Of a stretch of 64,000 bases of DNA, positions 25,643 through 37,510 are shown piece by piece. Origin of the DNA: Physcia stellaris (Eukaryota > Ascomycota > Lecanoromycetes > Caliciales > Physciaceae); NCBI GenBank assembly GCA_018902385.1, contig JABSSW010000006.1, forward strand, positions 1 to 64,000, in the 5' to 3' direction. A program made the position numbers and the translations under genes. Each line of letters begins with the position of its first letter. The stretch's first letter is position 1. Under the pieces are notes generated by a model. That model did not search any database and had not been told where the DNA came from. It saw nothing but the letters and a program-made list of their open reading frames with translations.

Positions 25643-25792
25643 TTATCGACACCTCGGACAAGGCCCAGCAAAGGGCCCTTCCTCTTGATAAACACTAATA
25701 CAGGCTCTCCCCAAATCGTAAGCCGCACATCGATGGGCAATCTCCACGGGTTCGCAGGCGCAGTCGCAGAAATAGGTGGTGTAGATGCACAT
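25643..25792 (-). CDS. Tiny cysteine-rich Met-Cys protein, copy B
   Basis: The frame encodes 49 aa from ATG-TGC: MCIYTTYFCDCACEP, then HRCAAYDLGRACISVYQ, then GPCPRCR and stop. It shares with copy A the MCxY start, the C-x-C/H pair, RC, GRxC, VYQ and GPCPxC landmarks in the same order and nearly the same spacing. Eight cysteines in 49 residues with no signal peptide suggest a small metal-binding or disulfide-poor cytosolic protein, which is inference. It is too short to be called by length alone; the paralogy is the evidence. Confidence 0.7.
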   Translation of the reverse strand: MCIYTTYFCDCACEPVEIAHRCAAYDLGRACISVYQEEGPFAGPCPRCR

Positions 25793-26994
25793 CTTGCCTT
25801 GCTGGTAATGGGTCAAAGAGGGTTCTTGTTGTTGGAGATCTGATTTGATAAGCGGCTTTTGCTTCGTGATGTGTTCAGAGCCGGTTGTGGTGGTTTGGAG
25901 AGGAGATGGGTTGGTGGAGGTTGAATGTGCTGCTGCTTGATGTGGAGAAAGAGAAACAGTGGGAGTAGAGGATGGGGAAGAGTTGTGGAATTTTTATATA
26001 TGGTGCTTTGAGTGATGAGTCAAGCCCGACCAGATCAGGCAGAATTTGGGTGTGGTGATTTTTGTCATGTTCTAGGGAGATTTTGGATAGCTCATGGAAT
26101 TTGACATGACTGATTTTTTTGCTTACTGGATATGATGTTTGACTTAGAAATTGTGCCTCTGGGTAAGAGTAGCTTGCTTCATTATACGCTCATCTGCGTA
26201 CATAACTATGCATCAAGTATGGAGCATTTACTGATCAAGTATATAACTATCCAAGATGTTTGGCACAAACTGGACCTCGCGAAATCGACTATCTTGATCT
26301 GTAGGAGTTGTCCAGTCACCACCAATCGCAGTCCAGGATTTCCATGTCCCAGAGCCAAAATTTATGATATATATAGCCCAACCGACTATGATATTCATTA
26401 TCTTGATAATATACGAGCAGTCTAGTACACATCTCATATATATGAGTTAAACTCCTCTGGTAGAATATAGAGGGTCTCCTACTGTATGCTATATTCGCCG
26501 CTGGAGAGATAACGAATCATGTACCTATGTTCGGGATTTGTTTCAAAGAAGTGAGCGAAATACACTGGCATCTATCGACTACGAATACATTGGTCCCCGT
26601 ACTATTTTTATAAAAGATGGAGAATGCAGAAGCGGCTCTAAGTATCATGACTGTGTTTGCTCGGTGGGTAGTACGATCTAAACAGCATGCAGGACAGAAC
26701 TGCTAGACGACTGAGGGTTAGTAGCGCTCTCTTGTAGATTAAATTGAAGGAAAAAGCCCGCCTAAAGACGCTTAGAATGAGAGGTTGGTATAATGATAAA
26801 ACTTGGGGCAATTCCGGGGCAATTCCGGGGCGCTGCTAGACGAACAAGCAAAAAGAAAGCCTCGAGGACTGCAGAAAGGCCTGCCAGCAGTCATGAGGAA
26901 AATCCCGGTCTCCGCCATTGTCGCCTCGTCTATCCTTGCACTCCTTTTTTCCAACAATTGACAACAAAGCCGCCATAAATCCGCCTCAACCGCC
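25793..26994. other. Intergenic, no supported gene
   Basis: No supported gene. A short duplicated run GGGGCAATTCC occurs near 26805-26830. Confidence 0.4.
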
Positions 26995-27716
26995 TCAACT
27001 GTCTTTCAGCACATCCCCAACTCCCTCTTCCCGCCGTAAAAGCAACCTCTCAAACCTCCCCCTAGCCACCAACTTCGCCGTCTTCGTCCGAAACTCCTCC
27101 TTCGGATCAAAAAGCCACATATCAAAAAGCACCTCCTTAAAGCTCTCCAAGCTCTCCAACTCCGCCGTGACAGTGATCCACCATCCCAACCCGCCCAACA
27201 CATTCAATATATCCCTTCGAGTGAGCTCGAACGGCAACTGCTGCCCGTATGTCGTCTTGCGGACCGATATCCCTGTGGTGAAGGGATCGATGACGCGTTC
27301 TTGTGAGGAGAGGGCGCGGGTGCTGATGGTCAGGTCGAAAGAGGAGATAGGGTCGTCGAGCGGGTAAGAGGACATATTGGCCATGGCGAGGGGGAGGGTG
27401 GCACAGAAGGCGCGGACGCCCATTGTGCGGTTGGTGTTGGCGGCGGTTATGGCGAGCTCGAGGCCTGGGGGTGCGCCGCGGACGTTGGAGTTGCTGGGGA
27501 GGAATTTAGTCTGAGGCAGGGTTGGCGGATGGGTAGGATAGCGTAGATTGGTAAGGTGGTTGGGAAGGTGGGTGCTTACTCGGGCAGCAGCCAGAACCTC
27601 TGGGTTCCTCTTTGGCTGGGGAGCTGGAGGGGTTGGAAGCGTGCGGTAGAGAGGCGAACGAATATCGATAGGACCCAAAGGACGATTAACAAGCGGGGAT
27701 TCGAGTTAGATGCCAT
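26995..27716 (-). CDS. Predicted secreted protein of about 211 aa, two exons
   Basis: Exon 1 is 27716-27580 and exon 2 is 27493-26995. They join over an 86-bp GTAAGC...CCCAG intron in correct phase. The N-terminus MASNSNPRLLIVLWVLSIFV followed by RLSTARF is a good signal peptide. The mature chain has one N-glycosylation-type NRT site, a block around GLELAITAANTNRTMGVRAF and an amphipathic C-terminal half rich in Leu, Glu and Arg. No domain is recognised. A shorter intron ending at the upstream CTCAG would put the chain out of phase, so the later acceptor is preferred. Confidence 0.6.
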
Positions 27717-30700
27717 ATTTCTTAGATGAGCTTCCGATGTTTTCGGGTTAAGAATAAATAGCCCTCCAAGGTGGGTTGAAAGTAGTTTATAAATATGTTC
27801 CTGTCCGGAAGCGCGCCTCTACAACTGACGATGATCAGCTAGTACCTGCGTCAGATGCTACAATTGTCCATGTGGGTGCATACTTGCGATATGCTGTTTT
27901 AGCGCGTGAACACACTTCTTGCGACTCCTTGGCGATGCGGATCCTACCGTCCAACATTAGTAGGCTTTCTTCAGAGGATTCAGGGATAGAGTATTAATGC
28001 ATATTTTGTCCTTAAGCTCCGTGTTTCAATCGAGCTTTTTGTGTGCATTCTTCTTTTTCTCTTGTCTTCATTGGCGTTGTCCACGTTGATGTATTTTGAC
28101 TTCAGTTGTAGAACACATATCGATGAAAATAGAAGTCGAATGATGCATACAAAACCAAAACTGTACATACGTATAGGATCAGATGAAGCTTGGAAAGAAC
28201 GAAAGCTTAGTCGATTGTTGATGTTCTCTGGAGGATACTGGTACCTAACAAAATCAGGTGGCGTGCGCATATTGCCAATGAGTCGCAAGCAGTAGGGAGT
28301 ATTCACAAGGTGTCAATTGCGATGACAGGCGGTACGCCAGGCCGCAACGCTTTCGTTGGCCGCGCGGCTGCCACAGGAATGCTTCAAGTGATCATAGCGA
28401 GATCATTCGGTGGTGTGTCCGGTCGGGCCTCCGCGTCTGATTTCGACAAGGTGGACAAGCTGTTCTGTGGAGCAAACCCATCTAGCAAAAAAGAATTCCC
28501 TGGAGTAGAGCCGCTGCAAGGATCGAACCAAGGCGCTCTTTGGTTGCATGCTAAGGAATTTCCGTTCTGGCAGTTTCCTTGCGGTCAAGCTCTCTGGCAA
28601 TATCATGTTTGTGCTTGTTAGGGATTCGGGAAAAGGGACCTTTGCGCAACGTTCGGGTAGGCACAAATGTTCTTGAGGCTACCGTTGGTCCCATTGCAGC
28701 CGTCGGCTTTGATTACCCGTGCAAGCCATTGACGTGACTGCGCAGAGGGCAGCTCCCATTGCATCCTCGACCGGAGCTGCATTCTATCGCCCTGTTCAAG
28801 GCTTGGACCGAAAAGGGATGCTATGAAGTAGTAGGGTCGATGATGTTTGAGTACGGAAGAAATTCATGTAGATACTTCGCCATGGAAAGTCATCAATACT
28901 CAAGGGACGTATTCCACCTGTCCAAAAAATGCATTTGATTGAACATATACTCCGCGAGAACCATCTTTGTATCCGTCCAGCTATAAGTATTCAATCGTTG
29001 GCATTCTCAACTGAACGATACCAGAAAATACCTACACTCGTCATAGACATAGAGTCGTTGGAACTCACTTGGCGGAGAGCTCACAACTAGCCATTTACTT
29101 CTGGATGACAGCAGTAATCCCTCTGCTTTTAGGTTATCCAGGACCTGCTTGAATAGTGCATTGAGATCAAATAACCAGACCGTCACGTCTGGGTGCACAA
29201 TGCGGATCAGCGGGACCATTTATTGTATCTCGAAACCAAAGCCCGCAATATATCGTTTCGCGTGATCCAATTGGTTTGGTGCAAGTTTCATCTTCTCGAT
29301 CATCGTGGAGTCACCCCGGGGAACGCAACCAATAATGGAATGTTGAAGAATACTTTCATCACGCCTGATTAGTATGGCCTCGCTCAAACATAGGTAAACA
29401 TACAGACCATAACGTGATCGGAGGAAAACGCTCACCTTTAACAAACCTTCAATAGGACCTCATAGGCTTATCAATGCCTGTTGGCATGCGTCTTCTCATA
29501 CGATAGCAACACATCGTCCACATTGAACATCGCCGTGAACAGAATGTTAGTCTTATCCTAGCGCCTGTTGTCGAATCTGTATGGTACACTGAATTGCCGT
29601 GGGGGCTGTCCGCGAACGCTTAGCGAGCCACGTGGTGATGGACCAATCTGGTTATAGATGGCCAACGGTAAACTGCTACTTGACTTGAAGATTTCATGAT
29701 GGGCGAGCCTGCATTCAAGGGATCTTGAACTAACGACTATTACAGGATAAGAAAAAAATCTCTTGGATCTGTTCTTGTAGTCTAAGTGGGAGAGGGAGTC
29801 TGAGAGATGCGAGACGATACAAAATATGGTGCTACCCTTTCGCGAATCTACAAGAGTCCTATTGTCGCAGAACCAGAGAATTTTGACCATTTTGAAAGGA
29901 TAGGTCCAGCTCGGACAACTAAAGTACTCAGTATTGCATCGAGAGAACCCATCGGCCAAGCCATGGAGGGCAGGGACACGTACATGTCACATGGGCCAAT
30001 CAGAGCTCGCTTACATAATCGGTCTTCTGGCTTGGCGTTATGCCTTCTGGTTTGCTGCAGATTCTGCACCATAGAGTACAACAATCAAGACCCCATACAC
30101 CTATTGCATTCGACCTATTCTGAAGGCCAAATAGGTCTCGATTTCGCCCTCGTGCTCTTGCGCCAAATACTCCATTTTCTCCAATGTACTGAGGTTCGGG
30201 CCGAGGGTTCATCGGAGGCAGCGACGAAATGCCACGCACGGTATGCGCGCCGCCAACAAACGCTGTCCTCTCTTCGGAATCGAATATCTCAATGTTCGTA
30301 AGCCATAGCTTCAATGCGACCGTTCTCTATGGTTCTGTAGCCACCATCGACACGATGAGCCCCACGAACATTCTCCCTGCCGAGAGGGAAAACAGCCAGA
30401 CGCCTCCACACCGCCAACATGCAGCAATTCTTCCAGAAGACGGTATATCGTAGCAAGAGCATGGAGATCTAGATTGGCCATATCATCTCCTACATGAGCC
30501 AGGGCATTGGATCACACATAAGTAGTGGTGGATCACAGCATGGTCGCTACATTAGAACGACAATGGTCACCAGAAAGTCCAGATCGGAGGGAGCCTTCTT
30601 TCAACCTTGGTCTACCCATTTGCTCCGAGGAGGTGGTCCAGCATCAGCTAGATGCAGTCCAGATATAGCATTGCTATTCTGGGACAAGGACACCGCCGAA

Positions 30701-31554
30701 AGCATACTCATACTTGGTGGGATTCGGAGCAGCCATGGATGATCGATGTTACGTCGTTCCGATGAGATGTTCGACTGGACTAACGAAGGAAGCCAGATAC
30801 GGGTACAACCCTTGATCATGGGAAAGGTCCTTGGAAAATTCGCTATGCCCGCACGCCGGACGGGAAGGTTTTCACAATCGAGCAAATACTCCATGACAAA
30901 AGTCATCCTCGAGATCTTCATTGCCAAGATCCTACCGACATCATAAATGGGATCATTTCGGAATGGAATACGGCACCTCTGCGGTACATGCGCTTACTTA
31001 GCAAGTAAAACGGTCCAGAGAAGGCATTCCCGCGGAGTCTTGCCACAATGCTCAGTGCTCGTGTATGCAACCACTCGTATCTCAGTACCACTCCAGAGGA
31101 ATCAGTCATGTGGCACGCCCGCATGACCCGCCTGACCGAACACGACTGTGGCGAGAAGGGCACCGGTTCGGCGCTCTCCGACCGTGTAGGTTGGATCTCC
31201 AATCTTGGCAATCTGCCAGACGCTTGTGGCTCCGGCACAATGACTGACCTGAACTGCCGCGGAGTCACGTCAGTCAATGTTCCTAGCCTTTTACCGCAAC
31301 TTCAAACCCAATGAGCGACAGCTGTGCATAGAATTGTATTTGTGGAATACGAGTATGCGGGGTTGGACCCTGCAATGCAACCTCTGACATGACGTAGAGT
31401 CTGTACTGCCTCGGATGCAGCGGTCGTGGTCGAGGATGCTACCGTAACTCACCAAAGGTCTCCTGCAAAGTTCCATTGATCATTCCATTGATCATGAACA
31501 GGGAGATGTAAGTTGTATAAAGAGGTTGTCCAAGGTAGGAACCTTTTCCCTCAA
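27717..31554. other. Long stretch without a supported gene
   Basis: About 3.8 kb. Both strands contain many medium frames with amino-acid composition near coding level, but none could be joined into a credible gene. A possible esterase remnant is listed separately at 29007-29560. The rest may be decayed genes. Confidence 0.4.
29007..29560 (-). pseudogene. Possible remnant of a GDSL/SGNH-type esterase
   Basis: Adjacent minus-strand frames include a stretch around VTVWLFDLNALFKQVLDN. This resembles the part of fungal GDSL hydrolases where a Phe-Asp precedes a helix ending in LDNP. A later YDECRYF could correspond to the segment before the catalytic Asp-x-x-His. The frames are separated by stops and no GDS nucleophile block is seen upstream. 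The assignment is weak; it could be chance similarity. Confidence 0.25.
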
Positions 31555-31584
31555 CAGTCCACTACAGTCCACTACAGTCCATTA
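31555..31584. repeat. Three 10-bp tandem units in a promoter
   Basis: Units CAGTCCACTA, CAGTCCACTA and CAGTCCATTA lie about 86 bp before the start codon of the first IgE-binding-like gene. They may be chance or a small promoter repeat. Confidence 0.6.
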
Positions 31585-31669
31585 CAATATACTCCGATAA
31601 ACACCACGCTCAATTATACTTCGAATCTTCCTTCTGTCCAGACGAGGCTATATCTGACTCTCAAGTAAC

Positions 31670-32336
31670 ATGACACTCCTCTGCTGGCTCGGCGCCGCTC
31701 TTCTTCCTCTCGCAACTGCTAGGGGCATCCTGCCTCGTCAGGATACCACAACATTCAACGAGTTCGGTATCATCGCTATCCATTCTGGAAGTTCAATTCA
31801 TCTTTCTTCTGTCAATGCCGCGGACAACAAGTTCTGGATTGGGAGAGATACAGAGACTTTTTGTCCTAATGTCACAGGCCTTGTGTGTCCGACTGATGTA
31901 TACACACAGTTTGGAGCCAGTTCTGACTCGGACTTCTTAGCATTGGTTCGTCTCGTCTGCCCTCGAATCAACGCCTCTGCTGACTGGTCTTTAGGATGTG
32001 ATAGTCCCTGGAGGTCAGCGGGTTTACGTCACATCTAGCGGCGCTTTAGGCTTCACTACTGCTCATTCGTCTCTTTCTCCTGATGGATCTAGCTTTGTAA
32101 GCTTCCACGCCGAAGTCCCGGAGAGCTCGTCCCTTCCTGGGAGCTTGAGCTATAATGGAACCGAGGGCTTCCTTGCGTGCCCGACTAAGAGGGGCAAGGG
32201 CCCCTACCAGGTGTTCGTCGACATTCCAGGCATAAGCGATAAGGACGTGCCAGGCCGCTTGGATAAGTGCATTGGCTTCGCTGCAGCCGCCTTCCGCAAG
32301 CCGGAGAACGCTGCCAGGGCTTGGCAGTATGACTAG
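31670..32336 (+). CDS. IgE-binding-protein-like small secreted protein, copy 1
   Basis: Exons 31670-31945 and 31995-32336 join in phase 0 over a 49-bp intron whose GTTCGT donor is non-ideal but whose CTTTAG acceptor is good. The product is about 205 aa. It starts with a signal peptide (MTLLCWLGAALLPLATARG) followed by a dibasic-like LPRQ site. Landmarks of the fungal family often annotated as IgE-binding protein are present: FGIIAIHSGSSIH, a FCP cysteine, DVIVPGGQRVYV at the splice junction, GALGFTTAHS, ACP, GPYQVF and the terminal AWQYD. The biological role of the family is not established. A second, damaged copy follows at 32949. Confidence 0.75.
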
Positions 32337-32948
32337 ATTATTGACGGCAAGCCGACTTTGGCTGCGGAATCGCATGCATTGATATGAGGACGCAGATGAC
32401 ATGGGTACAGGGTAATTTATGGGAGCATTAGAAGTCGATTTTTAATATCAAACTAGAAGCGCAATAATCAACATACCGTCAACGTTATCAACTTCTTGGT
32501 CCAAGATCAGATATCTGTTCGCCGCACTTGTGCAAGTGTCTCGCGGATAGCCACAGTCTAGCAAACGATCGGGCCATTCAATGATTGAACCACGACGAGA
32601 ATATTCCCGTGAACCGTCGATGAGTGATCGGCAGAGGTTTGCATACTCCAAAATCTATGATCGGGGTTACTGTCCGCTGCTAATAGCCGCACGATGTTGC
32701 GATGACCAAAAAAAATCGGACGATAATACAGGAAGGTGTTACTTTCCCCCTCTCAACACTCATCATAATAAGTGTCAGTCGGATTTGACACCCTTCCACT
32801 CGTAATAACGTAAGAGAATCTTAAAATCTTTCCCCTGCTTGTACCATAACTCCTTACTTAATCAGACCTCCCCATTTTCTCTATCCGATCATACCTCCCT
32901 CATTCTAACCACCCATAACCACCATCTCTTCATCTGTCTTCAATCAAC
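32337..32948. other. Intergenic between paralogs
   Basis: No supported gene. The right part contains pyrimidine-rich sequence just before the second paralog's ATG, as is common for fungal promoters. Confidence 0.45.
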
Positions 32949-33690
32949 ATGGCTATCATTCAGAGCATGAAGCTCATCTCTCTAAGCCTCCTCTACTCCC
33001 TAAGCGTCAGCCATGCAAAGCCCATCCTCCCACGCGACGCCAACTCCACCGCCATCGCTTTCCAGCTTACAGCCGCACACTCCGGCCCCGATGGTATCAA
33101 CATCCATCTCTCCCCCTCGTCGCCAACGGCGGAGCATTCTGGATACAGTCCAGCGCCAAAGACACATCAACCTACTGCCCCTTGAAAGACCGCACCCTCT
33201 GCCCTCCCGGGAACGTCACCGAATTCCTAGGAAAACCCGGTCTGGGCGAAATCGCTTTGGTGAGTTCTAGCACTCCGCTCCCCTGTGGGAGGAATTTAAA
33301 GGAACTAACGAAAAGAGAGCAGAACACCGCCGTCCCCGGCGGCCAACAAGTCTACGTCGCGCCCAACGGAGCCTTAAGCTTCACGCACGCTCACTCCGCC
33401 ACCACTCCCCGGGCTCGAGCTATGGCCCTTTCAACATCACCCTAGACCCGGACCCGGACCGCGCTTCGGGGTTCCGCTACGCGGGTCCGGGGGCTAGGGT
33501 TTCGGGGGATGATTTCTATGCTTGTTCGAAGGGAGGGAAGGAGCATGGGCCGTATCAGGTGTTTGTTAATAGGAAGGGGTTGAGGGATGGGGATGTGCTG
33601 GGGGTGTTTGGGGGAGTGTATTGGGTTTGGGGCGCTGGTTTTTGAGGGGGAGGGGGAGGGGAGGGGGTGGCTGCGTGGGAGTATGTTTGA
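32949..33690 (+). pseudogene. IgE-binding-protein-like secreted protein, copy 2, frame interrupted
   Basis: Exon 1 starts with a signal peptide (MKLISLSLLYSLSVSHA preceded by MAIIQS) and exon 2 starts after an intron at 33260-33322. All family landmarks are present in order: LTAAHSG, FWI, YCPL, AVPGGQQVYV, GALSFTHAHS, ACSKG, GPYQVF and a terminal AWEYV, but they lie in more than one frame. The frame changes fall in the C runs near 33116 and 33410 and in G runs near 33610 and 33650. Everything between is conserved at protein level. It is either a recently broken gene or an intact gene with base-call errors in homopolymers. Placement directly downstream of copy 1 in the same direction indicates tandem duplication. 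Confidence 0.65.
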
Positions 33691-34157
33691 GCTTGGATGG
33701 GATGTTGGAGGGGCGGTGGGGATGGGGCTTGGAGGATGCTTTTTGCCCCCTTAGCTGGACGGTGGGAGGGGCGATGTGAGGAAATGGATGAATAACATAG
33801 TCACGTGAGTGGATGGGCTGATTTAACCAATCTCCGAAGAAATCAATAGCTCGATCAGTCAGGAAGCGCTAGAGTATTAGATACATTCTATTGTGCTCTC
33901 AATCCCCATCCTTTGTCCCCCTCGCCCTCCTTTCACCAACCCGTCTTTGACGATATAGCCTGACCCTTTGTTCCCTCTTGTCCCATTGTCTCCGGGGCTC
34001 ATCTCCCACTCCTCCTATTCCAAAAATACCTTTCCCGAACTCCACTGACCCCCACTTATCCCAAAAACACAATCAAGATCCCAAAAATAAAAAAAACAAA
34101 CGCAAATTCACACCTATCATCCAGATCCTCCCCCTAATAAAAAGAGAAAAACAAGCG
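33691..34157. other. Intergenic, pyrimidine-rich
   Basis: The last 200 bases are strongly C/T- and A-rich, consistent with the leader of the short gene that follows. No other gene is seen. Confidence 0.4.
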
Positions 34158-34397
34158 ATGTGCTGGACCACACGCACCCTCCACTCCTGCGGCCATCTCC
34201 GCGCCTACCGCTCCGGCGGCTGCGAGCGCTACCTGACCGGACAATGTAAGCTCGAGAACCGGGTTGCGAAGCTGGCGGGGAGGTGTAGGGATTGTGAGGT
34301 TAGTGAGGATTTGGTGCGAGGGAGGAGGAGGGTGGAGATGAGGGGGAAGGGGATGAGGATGGGGATGGGAGGGTGGTTGAGGAGGGGGAGGGAGTAG
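34158..34397 (+). CDS. Tiny cysteine-rich Met-Cys protein, copy C
   Basis: The frame gives 79 aa from ATG-TGC. It starts MCWTTRTLHSCGHLRAYRSG, then has CERYLTGQC and CRDCEVSED, and ends in an Arg/Gly/Met-rich tail. The MC start, the SCGH motif at residues 10-13 and the CxxC near residue 43 match the layout of copies A and B. The GC- and G-rich tail looks like lower-quality coding sequence, so the natural stop may be earlier or after an intron. It has no signal peptide and its function is unknown. Confidence 0.6.
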   Translation: MCWTTRTLHSCGHLRAYRSGGCERYLTGQCKLENRVAKLAGRCRDCEVSEDLVRGRRRVEMRGKGMRMGMGGWLRRGRE

Positions 34398-35061
34398 ATG
34401 GGGAGTTGGGGATGGGGAGGGGTGGAGGGGAGTGGGGGAGATAGTGGATTCTTTGGTTAGATTTGATGATCTACGAATATATGAGATTTACGATGTGAGC
34501 ATTCGTTGGGAGCGATTTTGCCTGTGGTGATTGCTGGATATTTTAGTTTGGTTTGGGATGTCTTCAATTGTTGTCTCCACCAATCACTAATCAACGAGGG
34601 ATTTGACATAGTAATGTAAAGTATCGTTATTCAGGTTGCTCAATGGTTGCATGCAGTTCATAATCGTGGATTGATTGACTTTCTCATGTTTGATTGTTTC
34701 TATGGAAGCACTCTGAACCGGCCCCGTACGGGGTCTGTTATGCGGCTAGAGACAAGCGAGCCAATCGCCTCTCAGAGCCTGTGCGCTAGAAAGATACGCT
34801 AGGCCTGATTTACAGACTTGGCACGTGGCTTAGCACGCCGGTATGTAAATAGCACTCTACTTCCATAGAACGAACCAGACAGTGATGCAATTATGATATC
34901 TCAACATCCTGGCCGTCTCATACGCGTGACGCTATGGTAATCAGTTACGTGAATGCGTATTGAAAACCTTTTCAACGCCTAGAAGTTCCCCTTCTGTAAT
35001 TTCTCCCAGTATTGTCTCCCTCTCATCGAATTGGCTTAAGCAGCTGCCATCTTGCGTCAGG
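34398..35061. other. Intergenic, no supported gene
   Basis: Includes the promoter of the F-box gene. No recognisable element. Confidence 0.4.
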
Positions 35062-36851
35062 ATGACTCTGCCAAACGAAGTCTTATTGGCGGTCATGGGA
35101 TATCTCGAAAAAAGGAATCTGAAGTCCGTACGACTCGGTGAGTAGTAGAATATATCCGTGCAAGACTACCTAGAAGTACATCAACAGGCTATCCTCCAAA
35201 CTTAGATTATCATTTAGCAATGACAATAGATGATGCTCCGCCCTCCAAAACTCCTACGCGATTCCCCAATTGGTATCTGCACCAAGAAACCTCAAGAGAT
35301 CTATTGTTCGGTCTGTAACTTATTAAAAACAACCCATGCTAACCATGATGTTTTCGCAGTGTCCAACTTGTGGTGTTCTATTGCGTCGATCTACCTTTTC
35401 GAGAAACTCTATGTCTCAGCCAATCAAGAGGATCTCGACGTCTTCCAAGCGGTCGCTGAACATCCGAGCTTGCGTCAACATGTACGGACGCTGAGCTACG
35501 ACGGCGCTATTTTCTGCTCTGATCTAAAGAGAAGGGATTACACGTGTCGTCTATTCTGCACTAAGCCTCCAGAAAGCTTTTTCGGCGCTAACGACAGCAC
35601 TTATATCTATCCTGATCGGGACATTGAAGAGTGGATTCGTCATACTCCAATAACTCCAAGCGCAGACCCTAAGTGGAAGATGTTCCGGAAGTGTAAATTC
35701 ATAAATGATGGCCTCAATAATTACCGAGATCATGCAGACATGCAAAGGGAACTCTTAACAAAGGGTAAATTTTTAAAGATCCTAGTTGATGGTTTAAAAC
35801 GCCTTGATTCACTTCAGTCGATCACTGTAAGGAGCGGGTGGGAGCGGCTCCGGAACCTGGACGAGTGCCATACAGGCTCGCCGCTAGCCCGAAGCTGGGA
35901 CATTTTCCATCTAACACCAGAAAGCTGGGCGTGGACTATGGAGGGTAAGTCAATCGTAAAGCGTTCAGAGATGTCTTTCAAATACAGAATTTGCGCGATA
36001 AGCGCCAAGGCTGATCAGACTGAAGTACGGCGGAATACGTGCAGCCATCTTCTATGTCAGCATAGGAACGCTGACTTGGGCGATACCTAGATTCATCAAT
36101 CACTGACGGCGCACATTATGAACTAATCACGTCGGCGCTTGTCGAAGCACAGAGATATATTCAGTCATTTGACATCAATGACTGCAAGCCGACTGGCATT
36201 TCTGCGAACGTATTCGCTAGTGTGGAGTGTCTACGAGCGGATTCTCTAGCATTCGCGCAACTTAGAAGTCTATCATTGATCTTAGCTACTCCGGAAGTAG
36301 AACCATCGCCTATGGACTCTAAGGAGGAAATTTCGGTGTACGACTTCGTACCTGGTCTTTCAATGCTGCTGGGCTCGATGCCCAATCTCGCTCATCTACG
36401 TCTCATAATGCCAAGTGATTTTTCACAGCGGCCGCTTTATTACAGATTTCGCCACATATTTCCGGAAGGGACCCAATGGGACAAACTTGAATCAATCACG
36501 CTGCAGAATCTCGCCATCACGGCCAATCAGTTCATGGACCTGGTCACAAAGAGGACGCCGAATCTCCGCCGCTTGACCATAGCCGCACTTGATCTCCTCG
36601 AAGGTAGATGGGAATGCGTTTTCCAAGCTCTTTCTGAACTGAAATCTCCACTAATTCTTGACTTCATCGACGAAAGAAACAATTACATGACCCACTGTGA
36701 AGGCGACAACATGTGGCAAAACTGGTATCCTTTGTCACTCTGGAAGGAGATAGGAAGCTATGTCACGAATGGTGGTGGTCGGCATCCCTGCCTGCCAGAT
36801 GGGCAGCCGGACTCTGCGGCTGCACATCTCTTCCGTCTGGACACGGCATAG
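35062..36851 (+). CDS. F-box domain protein, three exons
   Basis: Exons 35062-35137, 35360-35944 and 36091-36851 join in matching phase over introns of 222 and 146 bp, giving about 473 aa. The N-terminus is a textbook F-box: MTLPNEVLLAVMGYLEKRNL, then KSVRL across the intron into VSNLWCSIASIYLFEKLY. The long remainder carries repeated leucine-rich blocks (for example FAQLRSLSLILATPE, LGSMPNLAHLRLIM, RTPNLRRLTIAALDLL), as in ascomycete F-box proteins with degenerate leucine-rich repeats. It is expected to bind Skp1 in SCF ubiquitin ligases, with the C-terminal repeats choosing a substrate. The first intron is long for this window and could hide a small exon. The C-terminus is less certain. Confidence 0.75.
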
Positions 36852-37510
36852 GCACATGGAGCGGGTTGATTCCAAGTTTGAAGCCAAAACTCTGCGGCGG
36901 AGCTCTCCCTCTCTCATCGCTGCGAAGCTTTTTAGAATGCTCGAGAGTGACCGAATACAACAATCTCCGAATCGGACCGATGCAATAGGCAGAATTTGTT
37001 TTAATCTGTGCCTTCACCACAGCAGTATCTCAGCAACTATACTGGATGCATGTCTCCGTGGATGTGCCGTGGAGCTCAAATGGAGAGCCCTTACGGCTAG
37101 GGAAAACCCACACTGACCGAATTTTTGAAAACTTGGTGTCAACAGCACATAAATGTCAGTATTGAGCTCATCAGATTTGACGACAAGTCTGTGAAAGTGG
37201 GAAAGAATTACGAGAAGTCTGCAACCCCACTTGCAAAGATTCCAGACAATTTCCCCTGAACGGATTTCAGGAGTCTGGGAGGATAGGTTGGCTGCTTTGC
37301 CAGCGTGATGGCCTCGGCATTATCTCCCTAGTCAAGTCAGCTTCACCTTTCCAAAGACAATCACTGTCCCAAAAGCTAATTTCGGACCATCTACCAAGAC
37401 CGTATCTCATATCCCATCGTGATTAGTTACAGTAAGTTTCCTCATAGGGCACAGTCCAGCCTGGCAGCCCGGTGCCTTGTTTCAAGTCATCATTACTTCT
37501 CCCCATAATC
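36852..37510. other. Convergent intergenic region
   Basis: Lies between the 3' ends of the F-box gene and the rhodopsin-like gene. No gene is supported. Confidence 0.4.

Noticed and set aside
28500-28530. Possible tRNA B-box (GGTTCGATCC on the minus strand)
   Set aside because: The flanking bases do not form a T-stem, and no A-box or acceptor stem is found at the right distance.
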